This document shows positions 15,948 through 24,179 of a stretch of 24,179 bases of DNA, piece after piece (position 1 is the first letter of the stretch; each line of letters begins with the position of its first letter). Under the pieces are notes generated by a model that ran no database searches, was not told the origin of the DNA, and saw nothing but the letters and a program-made list of their open reading frames with translations. The stretch spans positions 324,670-348,848 of the forward strand of contig MU069621.1 of the NCBI GenBank assembly GCA_002284615.2. The letters run 5' to 3'. This stretch comes from Dunaliella salina. Lineage: Eukaryota; Chlorophyta; Chlorophyceae; Chlamydomonadales; Dunaliellaceae. The position numbers and the translations under genes were made by a program.

Positions 15948-16570
15948 ATCCTGACATCGGCAGCATTACCTCCTCCATTGATCTTCTAGCTTGGTGGCGA
16001 TGGACCTGAGTGTCCTCTCTGCTGTAAAAAACATAGGTGCTCAGCAAGTGCTCATCAAAGCCTGCATCAGTATTGAAGCCTGCATGCCGTCGATTGATTA
16101 GCTGGTTCCATGGCTCGAAAAATACTGCCTCAGATTGGCATCTTGACTCACAGGGCCTAAGCTTGATGATATTGAGTAGAATTGCAGGCCACCACCTCCA
16201 CCTGATCCTTGGGTCCGCCATGTGCTGCTGCCTGGCTCGCCAACGTCAAACTGTTGTTGTCGCAGCTGGCGCTGCTGTCCCATACAGAACCATGTTCCCG
16301 CACCACTGCCATCTGCTCCTTGGGTCACACTGCCTTGCATGCCAGCATCATACTGTTGTGGCTGCTGCTGGTGCTGCTGCTCCATCCCAAGTCCTGACCT
16401 AATAGTACTGGCTCCCAGGGCGGTACTCTCCACCATACTGCAGCTGCTGCTGCCCAATTTGCTGCTGTTGCCAATGATCAAGCTGCTGCCTGGTTTGCTG
16501 TTGCTGCTGCTGCTGCTCCTCCTTTGTCCCAAATCCTGCTCCAGCATTGTCTGCTCTCTACTACAGACTT
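15948..16570 (-). pseudogene. decayed glutamine-codon-rich segment, copy B
   Basis: This is the second member of the 14.9-16.6 kb duplication, in the same orientation as copy A, about 1 kb apart, with many indels. The minus strand reads LGPVSQDANLRQ, MEQQHQQQPQQYDAGMQG and, in another frame, QQQQIGQQQLQYGGEYRPG ending in stop. No continuous gene can be drawn. A relation to the Q-rich exons of gene 2 is possible but is not shown by any shared non-Q motif. Confidence 0.5.
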
Positions 16571-18269
16571 TAAAAATGCCTTGTTGCTAAGGTTGTCCGA
16601 GGATTGGTGGGTATGCACACAGTTGTGGCAATAAAGCCTTCCTAAAATCCAGGGAGCACCAGCTGCTGGTGCATTAATATATTTTCTTGCCTTGGGGATC
16701 TGACTGCTCCTTTGATTGAGAGACCCCGTCCATGCAACAGGAAACACAGGGAGTTTTCTATCTCCTGGAAAATTTGGGGAGGACGATTTCAGGAACCCTT
16801 GAACAGGCGTGTTTGTGCACCCATGCACAAGTCCCCAGCAATTCCGAAACTGCACCTGTCAATAATACTCGGCTTTATTTCCCTTATGCAGGGACGTTGC
16901 GACCACACGAGCTTACTTGGGTGGGCCCAGGAGACCCCCTTCCCCCTTGAAGCATATGGTTTGGTTCAGTACCGCGCATGTGGTTTGGTTCAGTACTGCA
17001 GGTAACTCATCAGTAGCTTCACCATCCTCAGCCAACTCATAGGACATGTGCCGCGATGCCAATATCAAACTTTGATTGACAAGCGATGTAGTTTTGTTGT
17101 TGGATGGACTTGGGGTATGCATGAGCACAATGGCTTTATTCTTCTGCCGAATGGTCATTCAATGTCCACTGTTCTCCCAATCACCTCTATCATGAGTGTT
17201 GCTGAACAAACCTAGATAAAAAGTCTGGGGTCTTCGTCTGCGTACATGTCCTTTCAAGTTGAGATGTCCACCCAGTCTGTGCGGGGATATCAACCTGTCA
17301 ATGTTTTCCTTTGTTGAAACTCATTTGTGCAGCCAAGTCCTGCAGTTGAAAGTCACCAATTAAGCCTTTGGAAGAGGAGGTGAGATTGAGGGTCGTAGGC
17401 CAACATGCTGTGTGTCCGGTTGTTACAACTAGGGCCAAACATGTTTTATAGCCAATGCATTGCTTCCTCAGAGCTAAACAATAGATTCCTGCTTGTTCTC
17501 TTGTGCTATGCTTTAACTTTTGCCCCTACACCCTTTTCATTTTATAGACATGCCTGCCTCTCAAAAAATTGAATGTATCAGCTCCGTTGCATTTTCAAGT
17601 CCCAACAAAAATCCCACCTTTGAAAGTCGAGATTTGGATTCACCTGAAAAGTTGTGTCCTTCCTGGGTCACCAAGAAGGCTCACTGCTCTGCAAGCTTAT
17701 GTGCTTTTTCCTTTTAAATTATCCAGGGGATGTGATGTCCAACTCGCAGTCCGTTTTTTCTATTTTTCTCTACCTTTCAGCTGCTGTAGCTCATCTGGAA
17801 TTGTTTTGAGCTCCCATCCTTGCCATGATCACTGGTGAAGGACAACCATTCCTCCCAAAAGCTTGATTGCCCTCCTGGCTTACCTACCTTCCTACCTTAC
17901 AAAATAAAATTGAAATTAATGGTTAAAAAAACATGCCGCAGACTTGATCATTTTGGCAGGAGTCACAAGAAGTTTGTAAACAGTTCCAATGAAGCATTAT
18001 CACAATGCGCATGATGATGGCGTGCAAGAATGCTGTGGCATCTGGCTTTTGGCGTTAGATTTTTGAGGCTACCCTCTTTTGACTTGTGCAGGAGATAATC
18101 ATGTCTCCAGGACGTTGAAAAGTGTTTCTGGTGCTTATCTCTTGACAATGTCTCCTCATTCAATCAGACAAACAAGTGAATCCAGGCAGCAAAGCGTTTG
18201 CACCTCTCTCGCAGCATTAGGCAAAATGTCAGTCAGCCCCAATTCTTCACACAGGGTGGTCTGTCTAAC
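16571..18269. other. intergenic region or 3' flank, no gene recognised
   Basis: There is no repeat array here and no open frame with recognisable similarity. One minus-strand stretch near 17010-17110 (SRHMSYELAEDGEATDEL) is protein-like but has no clear splice borders. The left part is CTG-poor single-copy sequence and the right part is the probable 3'UTR of gene 2. Confidence 0.5.
17897..17901 (-). terminator. candidate TGTAA poly(A) signal of gene 2
   Basis: TGTAA is the usual poly(A) signal of chlamydomonadalean algae. It occurs on the minus strand about 370 bp after the stop codon at 18270. A five-base motif is weak evidence alone, and it is supported only by position. Confidence 0.35.
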
Positions 18270-18385
18270 CTACTGAGTTACTCTGCTATCCCAGTCATTA
18301 TTGTGCTTGCCCTCAGGCACATTTTTGCCTGCTGCCCCCTGGATGGCTGCAACAATAGTGCCAATGGCAGCACCAAGCCCAATGC
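18270..18385 (-). CDS. terminal exon of gene 2 (glycine zipper, stop)
   Basis: The exon is 116 nt, phase 1 in. The acceptor is catctcttcacag/GCATTG. It reads IGLGAAIGTIVAAIQGAAG then KNVPEGKHNNDWDSRVTQ and TAG. The GxGxxxG...GxxG spacing is typical of a glycine zipper, resembling the end of the preceding exon, which is why I place both in one gene. Phase fits a donor at 20248 or at 20311. Confidence 0.6.
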
Positions 18386-20571
18386 CTGTGAAGAGATGTG
18401 CATGGAACACAACACAGCAATACAGATCGATCTTGAATTCCTCATGTTGCCTTTGTGGATCCCAATGCAATCCACAAAACAGTGCAATCCATAGTGAAAG
18501 CAGTGCAAACAGTGAAAACAGTGCAAACAGTGCAAACAGTGAAAACAGTGCAAACAGTGCAAGCAGTGAAAACAGTGCAAGCAGTGCAAACAGTGGAAAA
18601 AGTGAAAACAGAGCAATCCACAGTGAAAACAGTACAATCCACAAAACAGTGCACAAAAGGAATATTGCATGCAAAAAAGGAATGAAAGGGAAGCACATGC
18701 ACACCTGTGTGTGTGCAGAGCATGAACCCATAGAAAGCGCCAAAGATTTGAAATCTACTTACTTTCTATAAAAAAAAGCCGGACAGGCAGTCCAGCCTAT
18801 CTCAACCATCATTGCTGTATTTTGTGATGTGAGGTATAAAGGAACCGCAACAACTGAGCAGATCAGATGAAGCTCAAAAGCAGCGAGGATACTTGATGCT
18901 CAGATGGAGGTGTGCACAAGAGTGTGGAGCAGGAGGCTGCCTGCAACTATTTTGTGGCTGAATCTTCCAATATGACAGCACTTCAGGGCTGAGAACACAT
19001 TCATGAAGCAAAATTCAGCAGCGTCCAGCAAATTGTCGCACACTAAGTGCTTCCAGCCTGGATCTGGCACCCACTGCCAGCACCCCTGGCTGTTTTCTTC
19101 CCCTCTTAGCAAAGGCAGGCCCTGGTGGGACATCGCTATGCCCTTAGGTTGATGTAAAAAACAAAAACAAAAAGGCCCCCAGATACTTGCTGCAGCCCCC
19201 AGGATACACAAAATGGTGCCACATCAGTTACATACAATGACCACAAAGAAGAAGAAGAAGATGTATGTTTGCCCTTAGGCCGCGTGCATTAAGGAAAGAG
19301 CCACAAAGAAAGCAAGGCGTGAGATCTTCAAAGCTCACAGCTGACGTCACTTGCTGCACCAAAAAGGAGCGAGCCGCTTTGACCTCTCAGAACAACCCAC
19401 AACTCACCGAGGGGACCGAGACCAGCCAAGGCACCAACCGCTAGCCCCAGGAGTGTGCCAAATGGAGCCATGTATGCCACAGCCACGATGAGGCTCCTGC
19501 GCTTGTAACATTTCTGGACCTGAGCAGGACAGGTGGAGCACGTCCAGGAACTCAGGAGAAGCTGCTAGCCCCCAGAGTGTGTCAAACGGAGCCATGGTAT
19601 GCCAAAGTCACAATGGGGTTTCTGCGCTTGTAGCATTTCTGAACCTTTTGAGCAGGACAGGTGCGGCACATCAAGGAACTCAGGAGAAGTTGGGCAGACA
19701 CGGGAACTGTCATGTCCCTGATGATGAGGAAACACTCAACATGCTCATCACCATTGATTGCATGATGCAAAGTTTAAGAGACTGAACTGATGTAAAGTGT
19801 ACTCCACGTCCTATGTCCTGCCGATGCCAAGGAATCATAGCTGAAATGGAAAGAGGAGTAACCAATGCTCTCTATTATCTGTCTCTTGATGCGCCAATTG
19901 ATCAACAGCAGGCATGAAAGACTCTTCGGATCGGATGCAAAGGTCTCCCAGTTTCTTGTCCTTTTGGCAAGATGTGAACGATATTGCACATCATCAGGCC
20001 ATTGATCTCCTGGACAACGAAAGCACATCAGCAAGCATGTCAGCAAACAGGAAAGGTCAAAGCATCCACAATGGGGTCCTCAGTGCACGGATCTCACAGA
20101 TCCTGGATGAAATTAACATGAGCAGGCATGAATTATGCAAGAATCCCTCGATTGCTTGTCCGATCAGGATGAGTTGTTGTGCCAGCCAAATTGTCATCTG
20201 GCCAGTAACTTCCAAACACCAAAAGCTTGACAACAAGCACGTGATACAGGTCAAAGCATCCACAACCTGCTCCCGGTCCATGCGTGCAGAGCGCTCGCTG
20301 ATTCTGCCACCGCCGATGCTGCTCCCCACAGCTGCGCCGCATGCTGCAGCCAATGCAGCCACCCAAATCCTAGCTGCACCCGCCAAGCTCCCCAATGCTG
20401 CCCCTACTGCTGCACCCCATACCCCGCCAGCTGCTGTGCCCTCATTCTCCAGCTGCATCAGCTTGCTGTACGCAGAGTGCTGCGCCCAAGGCTGTGCAGC
20501 CCCATACCCTCCATACCCTGTGGACTGTACATCTTGGTGCTGCTGCTGCAACTGCTGCTGCTGCTGCTGCT

Positions 20572-20606
<35 letters not shown>

Positions 20607-23290
20607 GGCCACTGCTCCAAGGCCTGGTGCCAATCTGGTTCATGGGGGATGATCTCCCCATTGATCTTTCTTTCCAGCATCTGGAGCCCAGCTTCCACCC
20701 ATGCGTGTACCCACTCCTCTTCCTCCTTTGCAATCCGTTGCAGAAGGTTTCGCTGCATCTGCTCTTGCAGCTGTGCATGCAGCTTGTGGTCCTGCTGATC
20801 CAGTGGTGCAGCTCTGCTGCGGGAGTGCCCCACGAGGACTGCTACAGGACCTGCAGCCTCCCATCTTTCTGCCCAGATGTGCTCCTCCTCAACCAGCGCG
20901 TCCCATTGCTTTTGCTGCTGTGCCTGAAAGAAGAAAGAAATAAAGAAAAAATGCATTGGCAGAGGAACTCTCCCTACCTCAATAAAGGAAAAGGAGGCAC
21001 ATTAGCACAAAAGAGCCATGAGTCCCTTACACAACAGGATTTGAGACACAAGAGGCTAATGGGGATCTCAAGGGTTTCTAGAAGCTCTAGAGCTTGGCTG
21101 TGAGAGGCACCCTTTGTTCCAATAGCGCGTCTAGTTGTCATAAGTAGGTGGGCACACTAAACTGCATAAGCATGAAGTTTTTGAGCAAGCTTATGTTGGT
21201 GATCCAATCCAAGATCTTCGACTTGCTTGAAGGTATGCTCAGTGTAGCAAGTTCCATCTACACCCAGGAGATTAGGGTGAATTTTAACAGCTTTAGCACT
21301 TAAAACATTTGCAGAGTCCTGCTTGCTGCTGCTGTGCTGCATCCAGCTGATGTTGAGGCCTTGTGTCTGCACAATACTGTGAAGGGTAATCAGCTCAGTA
21401 TCTAGTCGGCTGGAGGTTGATCTTGCTCTCATACCATGAGTCATAGAAAGGCTACGGGGGAAGCGGTAAGAAGGTGTAGGGGGATCTAGAGGTTGTGTTG
21501 TGCAAGCAGAATTTTCAAACTTCCCATGTCTGTGTTGACCAGGCCTGCTCCCGAGTGCTTTTGCTAAATACATTCTGCCCGCAATATTATGGCATTTTCA
21601 TGGTAGAGATGGTTTGATTTTGGCAGCCTGAAAGCATGTGGAGTGCGATGCCCAAAGACAGCCTGAGAGAGGTTCCTCTCATGATGGGTCAGTTGAACTT
21701 TTAAACGGACTGCATGTTTTGGGTTGTAGAGGGTGCCTGCACGATGCTGCAGGATAGTGCGCTTCATGGGTGTGGGTATACAAGTCGTATTTCTGAAGGC
21801 AATCCTCAAGTAGACCTAAACCCAACTGGCTCTATCGAATTCTGGCTGCATAAGGTCGACCAAGTCTCAGCAACCCCTACATCTGGAATCACTGGACGCC
21901 AAATCACACAGCCATTTCCCTCGTAATCCACCTTTCCTCACTATCCCCAAAACCTATACAACACACATGGCTTGTAACACACAAGGCAAATGCGTTGATA
22001 TCCCCAAACCGTTTCCGAATCCTCTACAGGGCTTTTAATGAGGCCAAGCTTGCTGGCATGCACAAGCAAATAACACTATCTCCAGGCAGCTTTGCTACTA
22101 AGCTGCAAGGACTTCTTTCCTGCAAATCCATGCTTGAAAGAAAGTACTCTAAGAAAATCAAAGACTCTTTTTCACGAGCCCTTCCAACCCACTTCCATAC
22201 TGCCCCTCCAAAAATGGGCCCTGGCTCCGCAAGGAGAAATGGCCTCCCTTCTAGACCACAACCCACATTTATCAGCACTATTGGAGTGTTGACCCTCGTG
22301 ACACTCTCTTGGTGCCCTGCACGATCATCTTTCACCCAGATTCTCAGTATGGCATCCCATTTTCAATGCCCAATCATTAGATTTTCATTGAATGAAAATG
22401 GCCTACGAAAAAACCCAATCAAAGTGCTATTTTCAGAACCTGGATGAAAGGGAGCTATGTACCTGTGTCTGCAGCTGCAGATCCCCTCGTGCAGCTGCCT
22501 GCCGCCTTTGCGCCACCTCACGCTTTTTCTCAGCCAAATGTCCCTGCGGCTTCTGATGCTGCTGCCGCTGCTCTTCTTGCTGTGCCTGCTGCTCCATATC
22601 CTGCCGCTGACTCTCTAGATGCCCCTCGCGTGCAGCTGCTTGCTGCCCTTGTGCCATCTCTTGCTTTTTCTCAGCTAAGTGCCCCAGATGCTTTTGGTGG
22701 TGTTGCTGCTGCTCTTCTTGCTGTGCCTGCAGCTCCAGATGCTGCTGCTGCTGTTGCTGCTGCTGCCGTGATAGCTCTGCCTGGTGCTGCTCATCCCGCA
22801 GCCTGTCCAGCCGCCCCTCGCGTGCAGCTGCCTCCCTCATCTGCTCCACATCCTCCACTTGCTTAGCCAGCTGCTTCAGCTGCTCTTGTTCTTGTGGCAG
22901 CTGCTCTACTTGCTGTGCCTGCATCCCCAGATCCTTCTGCTGCTGCTGCTGAGATAACTCTGCCTGGTGCTGCTCATACCTCTGCCTGTCCAGCTGCCCC
23001 TCGCGTGCAGCTGCCTCCCTCGTTTGCCCCACATCCTCCACTCGCTTAGCCAGCTGCTTCAGCTGCTCTTGTTCTTGTGGCAGCTGCTCAACTTGCTGTG
23101 CCTGCAGCTCCAGATCCTTCTGCTGCTGCTGCTGATGCTGCAGAGATAGCTCTGCCTGGTGGTGCTGCTGCTGCTGCTCCTGCCGCCCTCCAGACAGATT
23201 TGACAGCACACTTTTAGCACTGGCATCCGTTTTTGCTTCCTCCTCGTCTCCTGCTGCGGAATCCTTGGTAATGGATGCTGCCTTGCGTAC
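18270..23290 (-). CDS. unrecognised Q-rich coiled-coil/glycine-zipper protein, partial gene (span)
   Basis: Three exons are visible: 22463-23290, about 20248-20923, and 18270-18385. The order is a charged start, long Q-rich repeats with coiled-coil character, a tryptophan/acidic helix region, polyQ, a YGGYGAAQPW linker, glycine-zipper-like GAAVGAALGSLAG and GAAVGSSIGGG, and a last exon with GLGAAIGTIVAAIQGAAG and a polar tail. Glycine zippers often line membrane-embedded helices, so membrane association of the C-terminus is plausible. I recognise no family. The 5' end is not located, and exons could be missing between 20248 and 18385. Confidence 0.6.
18482..18650. repeat. 9-bp minisatellite cagtgmaaa
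   Basis: Units cagtgcaaa and cagtgaaaa alternate irregularly about 15 times, about 100 bp upstream of the gene 2 terminal exon on its intron side, ending in tccacagtgaaa variants. Because nine is a multiple of three, every frame yields a repetitive open frame. It is not treated as coding. Confidence 0.9.
18700..20056 (-). other. gene 2 intron, mostly single-copy
   Basis: This is the interior of the candidate 1.9-kb intron. It contains a GAA run (19247-19263) and the direct duplication listed separately. I could not support any further exon, though a small one cannot be excluded. Confidence 0.4.
19441..19689. repeat. two-copy about 124-128 bp tandem duplication
   Basis: The segment from ctagcccc (19441 and 19565) through gtgccaaatggagccatg, tgcgcttgta and gagcaggacaggtg to aggaactcaggagaag (ending 19561 and 19689) occurs twice directly in tandem at about 85-90 percent identity. 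It lies in the gene 2 intron. Confidence 0.9.
20248..20923 (-). CDS. gene 2 exon: helical, polyQ and glycine-zipper region
   Basis: The acceptor is clear (tttcttctttcag/GCACAG), phase 0. The exon opens AQQQKQWDALVEEEHIWAER, continues with a charged helical stretch (LQRIAKEEEEWVHAWVEAG), a 10-Q run and shorter Q runs, YGGYGAAQPWAQHSAYSKL, then GAAVGAALGSLAGAARIWVA and GAAVGSSIGGG. The 3' end is uncertain. Phase-1 donors at 20248 (ACCT/gtatca) or 20311 (GGCG/gtggca) both join the terminal exon. A copied fragment at about 20053-20075 favours the longer form. The frame stays open to 20057. Confidence 0.65.
21090..21815 (-). mobile_element. degraded retroelement relic (reverse-transcriptase C-terminal region)
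   Basis: Minus-strand fragments ILQHRAGTLYNPKHAVRLK (about 21700-21750), LLGVDGTCYTEHTFKQVEDL (about 21200-21260), then LGLDHQHKLAQKLHAYAV, a TAG, and CAHLLMTTRRAIGTKG resemble, from memory, the C-terminal part of retroelement ORFs common in chlorophyte genomes. The element lies in the gene 2 intron. It has frameshifts and in-frame stops and is surely inactive. The family was not confirmed. Confidence 0.45.
21950..22440 (+). mobile_element. degraded ORF fragment, probably from a related retroelement, opposite strand
   Basis: The plus strand reads FRILYRAFNEAKLAGMHKQI, SFATKLQGLL, then by frameshift QKWALAPQGEMASLLDHNPH and DPRDTLLVPCTIIFHPDSQY with stops after it. This looks like the upstream part of the same kind of algal element as at 21090-21815. 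It is inverted relative to that relic, implying two insertions or a rearrangement. The assignment rests on memory. Confidence 0.35.
22463..23290 (-). CDS. gene 2 exon: Q-rich coiled-coil repeats
   Basis: The exon is 276 codons, phase 0 at both ends. The acceptor is tcctcctgttccag/GTACGC and the donor CAGACACAG/gtacat. After VRKAASITKDSAAGDEEEAK come two tandem 61-64-residue repeats (AELS, poly-Q, QAQQVEQLPQEQEQLKQLAK, then REAAAREG) and two shorter repeats with GHLAEKK and QAAAR. Heptad-like L/Q/E spacing suggests long coiled coils. The frame is open upstream to an ATG at 23473, but that stretch is a pyrimidine-rich intron end, so I start at the acceptor. The true first exon is not located. 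Confidence 0.7.
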
Positions 23291-23519
23291 CTGGAACAGG
23301 AGGATGAACAACGCTAGGCATAAAACAGAAAGAGGAGAAATGACAAGATGAAGGCAGGAAGTGTGCCCCAGGCTTATTAAGAATTGAGCCTGAGGCAAGT
23401 TGAAGAAAGTAACTGGAAAAACAAAAAGATGGAGGAATGACGCTGATCTCAGGAAGATACACAGGTCACACATGTCACTCCCTGCAACCTCCAGGCGCCT
23501 GAGTCCTTACACAAAAATA

Positions 23520-24075
23520 GAATCTAGTGATTATATCCCAGCTGCATCCTGAGATGTGTGAAAATAGTGCTGCATGGCTGAAGCAGGCAGGATCTTGTTG
23601 TGCATGGATGGAGCAATGAATGCATGGACGAGGTAGGCTTCCAGGCCTCATGGGCTTGAAAAAAGCGATCAGAAATCTTTTCCTTTGCCATAAGAGAAGC
23701 ACTTCCAGAGCGAAATGAATGGAAAAATACTTTTTGAGCTTCAGTAAAAAGCGCTTTGAGACCTAAGTGACTGGCTTGAGAGTAAACAGCGGCCAAGAGC
23801 AAGGAGCACCGACGTTAACATGACCGCAAATCATGGGCTGCAAGGAAAGCTTGGACACTGCAGAGGCCATGGCACAGGGGATATGATGCTGACAGATCTG
23901 CAGCCACTGCAGAAACAATTGTGTTCCAGACATGCATTGCAAGGCATGCCTGTTATGAAGACCCTGTAGAAGCCAGCGAGGAGCACCTTGACCAATGAGC
24001 GCTGCCTGAAGGTTGACAAGATCCATGGCCCCAATCATAGCAAAAAAACAGGGCCCGACCGACTTTCGACCTCCA
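23520..24075 (-). mobile_element. degraded tyrosine-recombinase relic
   Basis: The minus strand encodes ALFTEAQKVFFHSFRSGSAS then LMAKEKISDRFFQAHEAWK (about 23638-23760). HSFR fits the HxxR catalytic motif of tyrosine recombinases (H codon 23721-23719, R codon 23712-23710), and AHEAWK fits the following H/W position. Just after W a frameshift moves reading to EAYLVHAFI, where the nucleophilic tyrosine would be expected. Upstream in another frame is a continuous stretch (to about 24070, PCFFAMIGAMDLVNLQAALI) of unassigned origin. This recalls DIRS- or Crypton-like elements; it is inactive. Confidence 0.5.
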
Positions 24076-24094
24076 GCTAAAGCATGCACAAAGC

Positions 24095-24179
24095 ATATCA
24101 GGGATGCCATACACAGGTGCACACACTCACACATACACAGGTGCACACACTCACTCATGCACAGATGCTCACACACACA
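24095..24179. repeat. CA-rich minisatellite at right edge
   Basis: Units of about 28 bp, caggtgcacacactcacwca, repeat to the window end. The Cys/Met/His-rich frame across it is an artefact. Confidence 0.85.

Noticed and set aside
17520..17838. Plus-strand small open frames in the 3' flank of gene 2
   Set aside because: No recognisable domain, no start or splice support; ordinary chance length.
18301..18771. Plus-strand Ser/Asn repeat protein over the 9-bp minisatellite
   Set aside because: Repeat translation artefact. The minus strand here holds the gene 2 terminal exon and intron.
19914..20798. Plus-strand 294-residue frame rich in Ser, Cys and Ala
   Set aside because: Shadow of the minus-strand Q-rich exon: CTG codons opposite CAG and GCT. 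It has no splice or start context of its own.
22444..22866. Plus-strand Ala/Pro-rich frame
   Set aside because: Shadow of the minus-strand Q-rich coding exon.
23291..23473. Hydrophobic N-terminus (signal or membrane segment) for the Q-rich exon from ATG 23473
   Set aside because: The hydrophobicity comes from a T- and C-rich tract ending in an excellent acceptor (ttccag), so it is more likely intron. It cannot be fully excluded without transcripts.

Overview
The window looks like nuclear DNA of a green alga. It has spliced genes with GT-AG introns, most of them 1 to 4 kb long. The introns are filled with minisatellites and (CA)n runs. Proteins are rich in CAG/CAA-coded glutamine, base composition is balanced, and a TGTAA poly(A) signal of chlorophyte type lies after one stop codon. 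A chlamydomonadalean such as Dunaliella salina would fit, but the species is inferred from style and memory and was not tested. There is a 245-base assembly gap at 10511-10755. No bacterial gene organisation, rRNA, intact tRNA or CRISPR was seen.

Gene 1 lies on the minus strand from about 14.1 kb (possibly 14.64 kb) to 1503 and continues past the left edge. It encodes the N-terminal half of a UDP-sugar pyrophosphorylase (USP, UTP-monosaccharide-1-phosphate uridylyltransferase). Nine exons (14043-14127, 13547-13739, 12145-12233, 10771-10854, 9302-9376, 5316-5432, 3826-3915, 2759-2860, 1503-1607) join in compatible phases. Together they follow the plant USP sequence, as I remember it, with almost no gaps, from upstream of the LFxxWP region to the [11 protein letters not shown] motif. 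Two further 5' exons (14352-14403 and 14523-14637, the latter with an ATG) are plausible only. An AT-rich block at about 14780-14925 may be the promoter.

The most striking observation concerns the gene 1 introns. Many of their tandem repeats are built from copies of the neighbouring exon edge. Each unit carries the splice acceptor or donor plus about 10 to 80 nt of adjacent exon, repeated at about 85-120 bp spacing. I see this at the acceptors of the exons at 1607, 2860, 5432, 10854 and 12233, and at the donors of the exons ending at 1503, 2759 and 9302. Two other donors (exons ending at 3826 and 10771) run directly into (GT)n. The introns therefore hold dozens of decoy splice sites, many with intact AG or GT. 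Other arrays with periods of about 100, 128 and 205 bp have no exon source I can find.

From 14.9 to 16.6 kb lies a duplicated, decayed, glutamine-codon-rich segment. From 16.6 to 18.3 kb I see no supported gene, only the probable 3' end of gene 2.

Gene 2, also on the minus strand (18270-23290, 5' end not located), encodes an unrecognised protein. It has a long Q-rich repeat and coiled-coil region, a second Q-rich exon ending in glycine-zipper-like hydrophobic sequence, and a short terminal exon with another glycine zipper. Its first visible intron holds opposed retroelement relics. A degraded tyrosine recombinase relic (HxxR motif visible) lies upstream at about 23.5-24.1 kb.
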